Positions 25,370 through 33,553 of a stretch of DNA of 64,000 nt are shown one piece after another. Location of the stretch: the NCBI RefSeq assembly GCF_024172125.1, contig NZ_JAMZEA010000009.1, positions 124,001 to 188,000 on the forward strand, in the 5' to 3' direction. Below the pieces are notes generated by a model that made no database searches, was not told the DNA's origin, and was given only the letters and a program-made list of their open reading frames with translations. How positions within the stretch are numbered: position 1 is the stretch's first letter; each line of letters starts with the position of its first letter. The stretch comes from Actinomadura rupiterrae (GTDB taxonomy: Bacteria; Actinomycetota; Actinomycetes; Streptosporangiales; Streptosporangiaceae). The translations under genes and the position numbers were made by a program.

Positions 25370-26670
25370 GGCACGGTCTCCCTTCCCTGTGCGAAATCGG
25401 CTGCGTGTGAGGAATCGGCTGCCTGGGACGAATCGGCCGCGTGTGAGGAATCGGCCGCGTGGCAGAAGGCGGCGAAGGCCGCGGTGGTCTCCGCGCCGAG
25501 GGCGGCGACGTCCGGCCCGGTGCCGGTGAGCGGGGCCAGCCGCCGGTCGTGCAGGGTGCCGAGGTGGAACGGCACGTCCACCAGGTGCGCGGCGCCGAGC
25601 CGCACGCCGGAGTGGGCGTACGGCGAGGGGTGCGCGAACCGGACGCGCCGGACCTCGCCGCCGTGCGCGGCGTGCCAGCGGGCCAGCTCGTCGGCCGGCC
25701 GCTGCATGACCAGTTCGGTGCGCGCGCCGGCGGCCGACAGCGTGACCGGGTCGATCGCGGCGAACAGCCGCATCTCCTCGGCGGTGGTCGTGACCAGCAG
25801 CGGCACCGGTTCGGCCGCGCCGCTGCGGACGGCGTCCATCGGGTGGCGGGGCAGGAACGTCCCGTCCACCACAGGCGCGACCGGAAGGACGCCCTCGACC
25901 GGCGGAAGCGACCGAGCCGCTTCGCCCTCGGCGGCGAGGACGGCCTTCAGCGGCGCGGACCGGGGTTGCGCCCGTCCGAGCGCCCGCCGGAACGCGGTCG
26001 TGAACGTGCGGGCGCGCGTCTCGGTCGCGAACCCGTAGGGCAGGCCGCTCATCACGGCCGCCTGCTGGAACAGCCCGCGCGCGCTCGGCGCGGTCATCAG
26101 CGCGAGCACGCTCATCCCGCCCGCCGAATGCCCGGCGAGGGTGATCCGGTCCGGGTCGCCGCCGAACGCGGCGATGTTGGCGCGGACCCACACCAGCGCC
26201 GCGACCTGGTCGCGCAGCCCGAGGTTCGCCGGGATCTCGTCGTCGTAGCCGAAGCCGAGCACGCCCAGCCGGTAGTTGACGGTGACGACGACCAGGCCGT
26301 GGTCGCGGGCGAGGACCGTCCCGCGGTACATCGGCTGCGCGCCCGAGCCGAACACGAACGCGCCGCCGTGCAGGAACACCAGCACCGGCCGCCGTCCGGC
26401 GGTGTCGGGCGTCCAGACGTTGAGGGTGAGGCAGTTCTCGCGGCCCGCCTCCGGGTCGATCTCCAGGCCCGGCACCCACGCCATCCGGCCGGGGCGCTGC
26501 GCGGCGGGCGCGCCGAACGCGCGGGCCTCGCGGACGCCGTCCCACGGGACGGGCGGTTCCGGCGGCGCGAACCGGCGGGCGGGCGCGGCGTACGGGACGC
26601 CCCGGAACACCACGGTCCCGTCGTCCGGGCCGCCGCGCACCGTCCCCGCGGCGGTCGCCACCGCGGTCAT
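25312..26670 (-). CDS. Type B carboxylesterase; candidate N-formylkynurenine formamidase
   Basis: 452 aa alpha/beta hydrolase of the carboxylesterase/lipase type B family. It shows ENCLTLNVWTP, oxyanion HGGAF (101-105) and the nucleophile elbow GHSAGG (S182); a likely catalytic His is in GAAHLVDVPFH. Inside a kynurenine operon it would most simply hydrolyse N-formylkynurenine, a job usually done by other hydrolase families, so this is inference. From about residue 405 a (Q/H)AADSS repeat encoded by four 18-bp DNA units makes a Ser/Ala-rich tail, and the last ~20 residues overlap the acetaldehyde dehydrogenase gene out of frame. It starts at ATG 26670, overlapping the ACMS decarboxylase stop by 4 nt. 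Confidence 0.85.
   Translation of the reverse strand: MTAVATAAGTVRGGPDDGTVVFRGVPYAAPARRFAPPEPPVPWDGVREARAFGAPAAQRPGRMAWVPGLEIDPEAGRENCLTLNVWTPDTAGRRPVLVFLHGGAFVFGSGAQPMYRGTVLARDHGLVVVTVNYRLGVLGFGYDDEIPANLGLRDQVAALVWVRANIAAFGGDPDRITLAGHSAGGMSVLALMTAPSARGLFQQAAVMSGLPYGFATETRARTFTTAFRRALGRAQPRSAPLKAVLAAEGEAARSLPPVEGVLPVAPVVDGTFLPRHPMDAVRSGAAEPVPLLVTTTAEEMRLFAAIDPVTLSAAGARTELVMQRPADELARWHAAHGGEVRRVRFAHPSPYAHSGVRLGAAHLVDVPFHLGTLHDRRLAPLTGTGPDVAALGAETTAAFAAFCHAADSSHAADSSQAADSSHAADFAQGRETVPCRTRSASRSSDRATSAPI
25393..25464. repeat. Four 18-bp tandem repeats in the carboxylesterase tail
   Basis: Units at 25393, 25411, 25429 and 25447 share the core AATCGGCYGCSTG. In the minus-strand frame each encodes six residues of the (H/Q)AADSS type. 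The array lies just upstream of the acetaldehyde dehydrogenase ribosome site. Confidence 0.85.
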
Positions 26671-27719
26671 GTCGCCAGTCCGGCCGCCGGGAGGTCTTCG
26701 GCGAGCGGCGCCAGGACCGGCTCCGGGGCGGTCGCGAAGAACCGCTCGGCATTGCCGCCGAGCATGGCCGCGCGGTCGGCGTCGGTCAGGCCCGGGCAGG
26801 CCCGGATCGTTCCACCCGGCTCCTGCTCGCCCAGCGGGAACGGGTAGTCGGTGCCGAGCATGACGCGCTCGACGCCCATGACGTCCACCAGCAGCCGCAG
26901 CGCGCGCGGGTCGAACACGGCCGAGTCGACGTGGAACCGGCCGGTGTACTCCGACGGCGGGCGCGGCGAGTCGGCACGCACGATGTCGCGGTTGCGCCAG
27001 GCGTTGTCGGCCCGTCCGAGCAGGAAGGCGAAGCTGCCGCCGCCGTGGCAGAAGCACAGCCGCAGCGCCTCCGGCAGCCGCTCGAAGGTGCCGCCGAGCA
27101 TCATGCCGAGGATGCTGAGCTGGGTCTCGGCGGGCATCCCGACCAGCCAGGGCAGCATGTGGCCGCGCATCCGGTCGGTCGCCATCATGTCCCACGGGTG
27201 GACGAGCACGGGCAGCCCGAGCCCGGCGCAGTGCGCCAGGAACTCGGCGATCTCGGCGTCGTCCAGGTTCCGCTCGCCGACGTGGTTGCCGATGTGCACG
27301 CCGCGGTGCCCGCCGGCGGCCGCGCGGGTCGCGACCTCGCACGCGGTCTCGGCGTGCTGCAAGGGCACCTGGCAGAGCGGCAGCAGCCGGGCCGGGTCGG
27401 CCGCGCAGTACGCCATGATCCGGTCGTTGACCAGGTCGCACCAGGCGGCCGCGCGGGCCGGGTCGGCCTCGTAGCCGAACATCAGCGGCGTGGACGAGAC
27501 GGCCTGGACGTCCACCCCGCCGGCGTCCATGTCGGCGAGGCGGCGGGCGGGCTCCCACAGGCCCTCCTCGACCGGCCGGTACTCGGCGGCGCCGCTCATC
27601 ATCATGCCGGTGCCGTCGCCGTGGTCGCGCAGCCACGGCTCGCCGGTGTCGCTCAGCACCCGTCCCTCCGCGCGGCTGATGCGCGGGAAGACGTGCGCGT
27701 GGACATCGAAGACGCTCAC
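26667..27719 (-). CDS. 2-amino-3-carboxymuconate 6-semialdehyde decarboxylase
   Basis: 350 aa amidohydrolase-2 family protein matching ACMSD (NbaD of Pseudomonas). Metal and catalytic residues are visible: DVHAHVFP (HxH), LVHPWDMM (His), CFCHGGGSF (His) and LGTDYPFPLGE (Asp). It decarboxylates the product of 3-hydroxyanthranilate ring opening to 2-aminomuconate 6-semialdehyde, competing with spontaneous quinolinate formation. GTG at 27719 is the start: GGAGG lies 6 nt upstream. A 12-bp hairpin sits in the 76-bp gap to the preceding dioxygenase gene. Confidence 0.93.
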   Translation of the reverse strand: MSVFDVHAHVFPRISRAEGRVLSDTGEPWLRDHGDGTGMMMSGAAEYRPVEEGLWEPARRLADMDAGGVDVQAVSSTPLMFGYEADPARAAAWCDLVNDRIMAYCAADPARLLPLCQVPLQHAETACEVATRAAAGGHRGVHIGNHVGERNLDDAEIAEFLAHCAGLGLPVLVHPWDMMATDRMRGHMLPWLVGMPAETQLSILGMMLGGTFERLPEALRLCFCHGGGSFAFLLGRADNAWRNRDIVRADSPRPPSEYTGRFHVDSAVFDPRALRLLVDVMGVERVMLGTDYPFPLGEQEPGGTIRACPGLTDADRAAMLGGNAERFFATAPEPVLAPLAEDLPAAGLAT

Positions 27720-27751
27720 GGGGACCTCCGTTTTTCGGGCGTGCTCGCGCC

Positions 27752-27781
27752 CCCTTCCGGCGGGGCGGGCCGCCGGAAGGG
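27752..27781 (-). other. Intra-operon hairpin between 3-HAA dioxygenase and ACMSD genes
   Basis: Perfect 12-bp arms CCCTTCCGGCGG / CCGCCGGAAGGG around 6 nt, 14 nt after the dioxygenase stop. It fills the only sizeable gap in an otherwise overlapping ten-gene operon. It may be a partial terminator or an RNA stability/processing element. A second small stem (GGGCG/CGCCC) follows. Confidence 0.55.
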
Positions 27782-27795
27782 TCGCGGTCGTTCGG

Positions 27796-28368
27796 TCAGG
27801 CGCGGGGCGCCGTCTGGGGGACCATCGCATCGGGCCACTGCTTGCCCGGGTGGGTCGCGCCGCAGTTCGGGCACTGCCGGTCGCCGTCGTAGAAGGACTG
27901 GAACACCGGCGGCAGGTCGTCCACGATCGAGCGGACCTGCAGCTCGGCGCGGTGCACCAGGTGGTGGCACTCGGTGCAGTACCACTCGAAGGACTCCAGC
28001 TCGCCCTCCGGCCGGGAGATCTCCACGACCAGGCCGACCGAGCCGGCCTCGGGCCGCTGCGGCGAGTGCCGGACGTGCGGGGGCAGCAGGAACACGTCGC
28101 CCTCGTTGATCTGCACGTCCACCGGAGGCTTGCCCTCCTCCTCCATCACCCGCAGCACCATGTTGCCCTTGAGCTGGTAGAAGAACTCCTCGCGCGGGTC
28201 GTCGTGGAAGTCGGTGCGCTGGTTCGGGCCGCCCACCACCATGACGATCATCCCGGCGTCCTCGAAGACCTGCTTGTTGCCGACCGGCGGCTTCAGCAGG
28301 TGCTCGTGGTCCTTGATCCACGCCTGGAAGTTGAACGGCTGACCGTGCACCAGTTTCGGAAGGGTCAT
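27796..28368 (-). CDS. nbaC: 3-hydroxyanthranilate 3,4-dioxygenase
   Basis: 190 aa cupin, the length of bacterial HAO. Likely iron ligands are His55, Glu61 and a His in LPPHVRHSPQRP (~98-101); Arg51 lies where substrate-binding Arg is found. The bacterial rubredoxin-like site is complete: C131-x2-C134 and C166-x2-C169. It opens 3-hydroxyanthranilate to 2-amino-3-carboxymuconate 6-semialdehyde with O2. The start at 28368 overlaps the RidA-family gene's stop by 4 nt. Confidence 0.95.
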   Translation of the reverse strand: MTLPKLVHGQPFNFQAWIKDHEHLLKPPVGNKQVFEDAGMIVMVVGGPNQRTDFHDDPREEFFYQLKGNMVLRVMEEEGKPPVDVQINEGDVFLLPPHVRHSPQRPEAGSVGLVVEISRPEGELESFEWYCTECHHLVHRAELQVRSIVDDLPPVFQSFYDGDRQCPNCGATHPGKQWPDAMVPQTAPRA

Positions 28369-28808
28369 GCTCCTGCCTCCTTGTTAGGGATGTGAGCGAC
28401 GCACGAGATCTCGATCAGCAGATGCGGGTGCGGGAGCTGGTGCACCGCGACCGTGGTGCGGGCCGGCCCGGTCTCGTCGAAGTACTCGGCGTAGACCTCG
28501 TTGTAGCCGCCGAAGTCGTTCATGCTCACCAGGTAGGTGGTCACGTTGACGACGTCGGACAGCCCTCCCCCGGCCGCCCGGAGCAGGTCGCGGATGTTCT
28601 CGATCACCGCGCGGGTCTGCGCGCGGATGTCGAGGTCGGTGACGCCCATCGGATCGGCGCTCGCCCCGGCGAACGTGCCGTCCGGACGCCGCGAGCTCGT
28701 CCCCGACACGAACACGAAGTCCCCCGCGCGGCGCAAATGCGGGAACTTCCCGCGCGGCTTCGCCTTGCCCTCTACCAAGATCGCTTGGTCACCGTTCGTC
28801 CGGGTCAC
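28365..28808 (-). CDS. RidA family protein, likely 2-aminomuconate deaminase
   Basis: 147 aa, RidA/YjgF fold: FVFVSGTSSRRPDG, the QTRAVIENIRDLL helix, VVNVTTYLVSM and the C-terminal IEISCVAHI. In characterised 3-HAA and aminophenol clusters a RidA-family protein (AmnD/NbaF) hydrolyses 2-aminomuconate to 4-oxalocrotonate and ammonia; its position between the dioxygenase and the oxalocrotonate decarboxylase supports that job here. GTG start at 28808 overlaps the preceding stop (GTGA), with GAGGTG 8 nt upstream. Confidence 0.9.
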   Translation of the reverse strand: MTRTNGDQAILVEGKAKPRGKFPHLRRAGDFVFVSGTSSRRPDGTFAGASADPMGVTDLDIRAQTRAVIENIRDLLRAAGGGLSDVVNVTTYLVSMNDFGGYNEVYAEYFDETGPARTTVAVHQLPHPHLLIEISCVAHIPNKEAGA

Positions 28809-29554
28809 TTGGTGGTCACCTCGACGGAGCCGAGGCCGGAGCCGGTGACGCGGACGTGGGCGCCCTGCGGCAGCGGGACGGCGGCGGTCGCGGCGCCCGC
28901 GAGGACGACGTCGCCCGCGCGCAGCACGATCCCGGCCTCGGTCGCCAGCCGCGCGGCGGCGCGCAGCGCCCGGACCGGGTCGCCGAGGATGGCCGCCGAC
29001 GAGCCGGTCTGCAGCGGGCGCCCGTCGATCTCCAGGAGCATGCCGACGTTGGAGACGTCCCGAGGGCTGTGCCAGGCGCCGACGCCGAACCCGGACGCCG
29101 AGGCGTTGTCGGCGATCACGTCGGCGAGGGTGAACTTGAAGTCGGCGTAGCGGGAGTCGAGGATCTCGTACCCGACCGCGACCCCGGCGACGGCGGTCTC
29201 CACGTCGGCGGGACGGGTCACGTCCCGGCCGATCAGGAACACGATCTCCGGCTCGACGCGCGGGTGGATGAGCCCGGAGACGTCGGCGACCGACTCGACC
29301 TGCATCCGGTCGGTGAGCTGGCCCCAGATGACGTCGTCCACGCCCATCTGGACCATCTTCGCGCGGCTGGTGAAGCCCATCTTCACGCCCGCGAACCGCT
29401 CGCCCGCCTTGCGCCGCAGCTCGATGCCGGCGCGCTGCACGTCGTAGGCGGCGGGCACGTCCAGCTTCGGCTCGGACGCGCTCAGCATCGTGATCGCGGT
29501 CCGGTCGCGCCGCGCCGCGTCCAGGCGGGCGGCCAGGCCCCTGGCGTCGGTCAT
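28805..29554 (-). CDS. 4-oxalocrotonate (2-oxo-3-hexenedioate) decarboxylase
   Basis: 249 aa, fumarylacetoacetase/MhpD superfamily. It contains GVKMGFTSRAKMVQMGV and metal-binding acidic residues in HPRVEPEIVFLIGRD, as in DmpH/XylI. It converts 4-oxalocrotonate to 2-oxopent-4-enoate with Mg2+. It is homologous to the next gene upstream (2-oxopentenoate hydratase), its usual complex partner, and overlaps it by 4 nt. Assignment of decarboxylase versus hydratase between the two paralogues rests on VIWGQLTDRM here against the gene at 29551. Confidence 0.88.
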   Translation of the reverse strand: MTDARGLAARLDAARRDRTAITMLSASEPKLDVPAAYDVQRAGIELRRKAGERFAGVKMGFTSRAKMVQMGVDDVIWGQLTDRMQVESVADVSGLIHPRVEPEIVFLIGRDVTRPADVETAVAGVAVGYEILDSRYADFKFTLADVIADNASASGFGVGAWHSPRDVSNVGMLLEIDGRPLQTGSSAAILGDPVRALRAAARLATEAGIVLRAGDVVLAGAATAAVPLPQGAHVRVTGSGLGSVEVTTK

Positions 29555-30357
29555 GCCGCCGCTCCTTCCTGCTTCGCGAAGGCGACGCGGACGTCGCCGA
29601 GTCCGTCGATGCGCGCCTCCAGGACATCGCCCTCGGCGACCGGCACCACCGGGCCGAGCGCGCCGGTGAGGACGGTGTCCCCGGCGCGCAGTGGGCGGCC
29701 GACGCGGACGAGCATGTCGGCGAGCCAGAGCGCCGCGTTGAGCGGGTGCCCGAGGCAGGCGGCGCCGGTGCCGGACGACACCTGCTCGCCGCGCCGCTCC
29801 AGCACCATGCCGCACAGCCGCAGGTCCACGTCCGCCAGCGGGACGGGCCGGTTGCCCAGCACGTACATGCCGGACGAGGCGTTGTCGGCGACGGTGTCGG
29901 CGAGCGTGATGTCCCAGTCGCGGATCCGGCTGCCGACGACCTCGATCGCGGGCAGCGCGAACGCGGTCGCGCGGATCAGGTCGGCGACGGTGTGCCGCTC
30001 GTGCGTCAGGTCGTGCTCCAGCACCAGCGCCACCTCGGCCTCGGCACGCGGCTGCAGGACGGCCCCGGCGGGCACCTCCGCCCCGTCCGGGACGGCCATG
30101 TCGGCGAACAGCATCCCGAAGTCGGGGCTGTCGACGCCGAGCTGGGCCTGCACGGCGGTCGAGGTGAGGCCGATCTTGCGGCCGGTGAGCCGGCGGCCGT
30201 CGGCCAGCCAGCCCGCGGTCAGCCGCTCCTGCACGGCGTACGCCTCGTCCGGCGTGGAGATCAGGTCGCGGACGGGCGCGCAGGGCGTTCCCGAGGCGTG
30301 CGCCGCCAGGATGCGGTCGGCCGCCTGCTGGACGGCGGGGTTCGCGGTATCGGTCAA
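29551..30357 (-). CDS. 2-oxopent-4-enoate hydratase
   Basis: 268 aa member of the MhpD/DmpE family. The core shows GRKIGLTSTAVQAQLGVDSPD (first 20: GRKIGLTSTAVQAQLGVDSP), a GMLFADM segment and acidic metal ligands in PRAEAEVALVLE. It hydrates 2-oxopent-4-enoate to 4-hydroxy-2-oxovalerate, feeding the aldolase. The start is TTG at 30357, 9 bp after the dehydrogenase stop, with a weak GAGAG upstream; no better start is visible. The DmpE/DmpH pair usually form a complex, in keeping with the ATGA overlap. Confidence 0.88.
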   Translation of the reverse strand: MTDTANPAVQQAADRILAAHASGTPCAPVRDLISTPDEAYAVQERLTAGWLADGRRLTGRKIGLTSTAVQAQLGVDSPDFGMLFADMAVPDGAEVPAGAVLQPRAEAEVALVLEHDLTHERHTVADLIRATAFALPAIEVVGSRIRDWDITLADTVADNASSGMYVLGNRPVPLADVDLRLCGMVLERRGEQVSSGTGAACLGHPLNAALWLADMLVRVGRPLRAGDTVLTGALGPVVPVAEGDVLEARIDGLGDVRVAFAKQEGAAA

Positions 30358-30366
30358 GGCTCGCTC

Positions 30367-31803
30367 TCAGATCTGGATGCAGACGTTGACGGGCTCGGAG
30401 AAGAAGTCCAGGGAGTACTCTCCACCCTCGCGGCCGATCCCGGAGGCCTTGACGCCGCCGAACGGGGTCCGCAGGTCGCGCAGGTTCCAGCAGTTCACCC
30501 AGACGATCCCGGACTCGACCCGCGGCGCGACCCGGTGCGCGCGCGACAGGTCGCGGGTCCACACGGTGGCGGCCAGGCCGTACTCGCTGTCGTTGGCGAG
30601 CCGGACGGCCTCTTCCTCGGTGTCGAACGGCGCGACGTGGCAGACCGGGCCGAAGATCTCCTCCCGGACGGTCCGGGCCTGCTCGGGCAGCCCGGTCAGC
30701 ACGGTCGGCTCGACGTAGAAGCCCTTGTCGCGGCCGTCCCCGAAGGACGGGACGCCGCCGCCGGCGACGACCGTCGCGCCCTCCTCGACCGCCAGCCGGT
30801 AGTACGAGAGCACCTTGTCGCGGTGATCGGCGGAGATCATCGGGCCGTAGCCGTCGAGCGCGCGGGCGCGGGCGCCGAGCCGCTCGACGAACTCCTCGAA
30901 GACCGGCCGCTCGACGTAGACGCGCTCGGTGCACAGGCAGATCTGCCCGGAGTGAGTGAAGGTCGAGCGGACGGTGCCGTCCACCGCGGCGTCGAGATCG
31001 GCGTCGGCGAACACGAGCGCCGGGTTCTTGCCGCCGAGCTCGAACGAGACCGGGGTGACGTGGTCGGCGGCGTTCCGCATGATCGCCGCGCCGGTGGCGG
31101 ACTCGCCGGTGAAGGCGATCGCGTCCACGCCGGGGTTGCCGGTGAGGAACGCCCCGGCGGCGTCCGCGCCGTGCCCGTGCACCAGGTTGAACGCCCCGGC
31201 GGGCAGCCCGGCCTCGTGGATCACCTCGGCGAGCAGCGTCGCGGTGGAGGGTGTCTCCTCGGACGGCTTGGCGACCACCGCGTTCCCGGCGGCCAGCGCC
31301 GGGGCGACCTTCCAGGTCAGCAGGAGCAGCGGCAGGTTCCAGGGGGAGATGATCGCGACGACGCCCAGCGGGCGGCGGACGGTGTAGTTCAGCGCCTGCC
31401 CGGTGCCGCCGCTCCAGCCGGGGACCGTCGTGTTGTAGGCGCGTTCGGGGCGTCCGTACAGCAGGTCGGCGTAGGCGCGGAAGTTGCCCGCGGCGCGCGG
31501 GATGTCCACGGTCGCGGCCAGCTCGCGGGGCTTGCCGGTGTCGCGGACCTCGGCGGCCACGAACTCCTCGAAGCGGGCGTCGATCCCGTCGGCGATCCGG
31601 CGGAGCGCGGCGGACCGCTGCTCGGGCGAGGTGGCGCCCCAGTCGCCGTTCAGCGCGGCGCGGGCGGACCGGACGGCCTCGTCCACCAGGGCCCGCGGCG
31701 CCTCCGGGGCGGTGCCGGCCTCGTCGCCCGTGACCGGGTCGACCAGGGCGAAGGGCGCGCCGTCCGTCCGGAACCCGCCACCGACGTAGTGCCGCACCCG
31801 CAT
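30367..31803 (-). CDS. 2-aminomuconate 6-semialdehyde / 2-hydroxymuconic semialdehyde dehydrogenase
   Basis: 478 aa NAD-dependent aldehyde dehydrogenase. The catalytic Glu is in ELGGKNP and the catalytic Cys in SGQICLCTER; NAD-binding FTGESATGAAI is also seen. It is of the DmpC/XylG/AmnC type by similarity and context, oxidising 2-aminomuconate 6-semialdehyde to 2-aminomuconate. First gene of the operon. I take ATG 31803 as start (GGGAGG 8 nt upstream); ATG 31821 would add six residues. The LysR gene diverges 118 bp away. Confidence 0.92.
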   Translation of the reverse strand: MRVRHYVGGGFRTDGAPFALVDPVTGDEAGTAPEAPRALVDEAVRSARAALNGDWGATSPEQRSAALRRIADGIDARFEEFVAAEVRDTGKPRELAATVDIPRAAGNFRAYADLLYGRPERAYNTTVPGWSGGTGQALNYTVRRPLGVVAIISPWNLPLLLLTWKVAPALAAGNAVVAKPSEETPSTATLLAEVIHEAGLPAGAFNLVHGHGADAAGAFLTGNPGVDAIAFTGESATGAAIMRNAADHVTPVSFELGGKNPALVFADADLDAAVDGTVRSTFTHSGQICLCTERVYVERPVFEEFVERLGARARALDGYGPMISADHRDKVLSYYRLAVEEGATVVAGGGVPSFGDGRDKGFYVEPTVLTGLPEQARTVREEIFGPVCHVAPFDTEEEAVRLANDSEYGLAATVWTRDLSRAHRVAPRVESGIVWVNCWNLRDLRTPFGGVKASGIGREGGEYSLDFFSEPVNVCIQI

Positions 31804-31876
31804 GCCGTTCGCCTCCCGCATCGCCGTCCCGACACAGCGATCCTCCCTCCCCCAGCTATGCGCGTCCAATACCGAA

Positions 31877-31895
31877 TGACATCCTTGCTATATCA
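31877..31895. promoter_or_regulatory. Putative LysR binding site in the kynurenine operon promoter
   Basis: TGACAT and ATATCA are an imperfect dyad (5 of 6 positions) separated by 7 nt, in the divergent region between the first operon gene and the LysR gene, near TATAGC hexamers on the minus strand. LysR proteins usually bind dyads here; the exact site is an inference. Confidence 0.4.
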
Positions 31896-31921
31896 GGAGG
31901 GTTATTGGTAGGAAGGCGGGC

Positions 31922-32854
31922 ATGCGCGCCATCGACCTGCTCAACGGGCGGCTGAAGCTGCGGCACCTGGTGCTGGTGGTCGCGATCGCCGACCACGGCA
32001 GCGTGCTGCGCGCGGCCGAGCACCTGCACCTGGCCCAGCCCGCGGTCACCCGCAGCCTGCGCGAGGTCGAGCACATCCTCGGCGTGGAGCTGTTCACCCG
32101 GGGGCCGCGCGGGGTGACGCCGACCCTGTTCGGCGAGGCGTTCGTGGAGCACGCCCGCGCCGTGCTGGCCGAGCTGCGCCGCGCCGGGGAGCGGATCACC
32201 GGCCTGGCGGACGGCCAGGTCGGCACGGTCACCATCGGCACCCTGCTCGCCGGGTCGAACGTGCTGCTGCCGCGCGCGATCGCCGCGCTGAAGCGGGAGC
32301 GGCCGGGCATCACCGTGATCGTCCAGGAGGCGACCTTCGACGCGCAGGTGCCGCGGCTGCTGGACGGCGAGATCGACATGGTCCTCGGCCGCCTCAACCC
32401 GATCGGCGACGAGCAGGGGCTGCGCCAGATCGTGCTGTACGGCGAGCCGGTGCGGCTGGTCGCACGGGCCGGGCACCCCGCCCGCGACCGGCCGGACCTG
32501 ACCCTCGCCGACCTGCTCGACTACCCCTGGGTGCTGCCGCTCCAGCAGACCGCGCTGCGCAGCGAGCTGGAGCAGATCTTCCGGGACCGGGGGCTGCCGC
32601 TGCCCACCGACCTGGTCGAGTGCACGTCGGTGCTGACCGTCCGGACCCTGGTCCGGGACACCGACATGATCGCCGCGCTGCCGGACCTGGTCGCCCGGAC
32701 GGACGCGGGCGTCGCGCCGCTCCCGGTGCCGCTGGATCCGGTGCGCCGCCAGGTCGGCGTGACGATCCCGGACCGCCGGCCGCTCACGCCGTCCGCGCGG
32801 CTGATGCTCGACCACCTGCGGTCGCAGGCCGCCGAGATCACCCAGCCGGCCTGA
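31922..32854 (+). CDS. LysR family regulator of the kynurenine/3-HAA operon
   Basis: 310 aa. N-terminal winged HTH (LRHLVLVVAIADHGSVLRAA then LHLAQPAVTRSLREVEHILG) and a periplasmic-binding-protein-like effector domain from ~95. It starts at ATG 31922 with AGGAAGG 5 nt upstream. Divergent placement beside the first operon gene is the classic LysR arrangement, so it probably activates the operon in response to kynurenine or a pathway intermediate and represses itself. The effector is not shown. Confidence 0.9.
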   Translation: MRAIDLLNGRLKLRHLVLVVAIADHGSVLRAAEHLHLAQPAVTRSLREVEHILGVELFTRGPRGVTPTLFGEAFVEHARAVLAELRRAGERITGLADGQVGTVTIGTLLAGSNVLLPRAIAALKRERPGITVIVQEATFDAQVPRLLDGEIDMVLGRLNPIGDEQGLRQIVLYGEPVRLVARAGHPARDRPDLTLADLLDYPWVLPLQQTALRSELEQIFRDRGLPLPTDLVECTSVLTVRTLVRDTDMIAALPDLVARTDAGVAPLPVPLDPVRRQVGVTIPDRRPLTPSARLMLDHLRSQAAEITQPA

Positions 32855-32914
32855 TCGGCTCGTGCCGGGCGCCCGGCGGATCAGGCGTTGCGGCGGACCA
32901 GGCGCTGCGGCCGG

Positions 32915-33553
32915 TCAGGCGTTGAGGTAGGCGAGGACGGCCAGCACGCGCCGGTGCCCGCTGTCGGACGGCGGCAGGCCGAGCTTGGCGAACACCGCGC
33001 CGATGTGCTTGCCGACCGACCGCTCGGTGATCACCAGGGTGGTCGCGATCGTCGCGTTGTCCAGGCCCTGCGCCATCAGGCCGAGCACCTCGCGCTCGCG
33101 CGGGGTGAGGGTGCTCAGCGGGTCGCGCCGCACCGACATCAGCTGCGCGACGACCTCGGGGTCCAGCGCGGTGCCGCCGGCCACCACCCGGTCGAGCGCG
33201 TCGAGGAACTCGTCCACCCGGCCGATGCGGTCCTTCAGCAGGTAGCCGACCGCGCCCGCGCCGTCCGACAGCAGCTCGCCCGCGTAGGTCTCCTCCACGT
33301 ACTGCGACAGCACCAGGACGGGCAGGCCCGGGATCGCGCGGCGCGCCTCGATCGCGGCGCGCAGGCCCTCGTCGCGGAAGCCGGGCGGCAGCCGGACGTC
33401 CAGCACGGCCGCGTCCGGGCGGTGGGCCAGCAGCGCCGGCACGACCTCGGGCCCTGCCCCCACGGACGCGACGACCTCGTGCCCGCCCGACTCCAGCAGC
33501 AGCGTGACGCCCTCCCGGAGCAGCACGTTGTCCTCGGCGATCACGATCCGCAC
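32915..33553 (-). CDS. LuxR-family (NarL-type) response regulator
   Basis: 212 aa. Receiver domain with E7-D8 acidic pair, phospho-acceptor D52 (AAVLDVRLPPGF) and K in YLLKD; C-terminal HTH with LTPREREVLGLMAQGLDNAT. GTG 33553 overlaps the kinase gene by 13 nt. It probably controls the divergent ABC transporter through the inverted repeat at 34835. Confidence 0.9.
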   Translation of the reverse strand: MRIVIAEDNVLLREGVTLLLESGGHEVVASVGAGPEVVPALLAHRPDAAVLDVRLPPGFRDEGLRAAIEARRAIPGLPVLVLSQYVEETYAGELLSDGAGAVGYLLKDRIGRVDEFLDALDRVVAGGTALDPEVVAQLMSVRRDPLSTLTPREREVLGLMAQGLDNATIATTLVITERSVGKHIGAVFAKLGLPPSDSGHRRVLAVLAYLNA

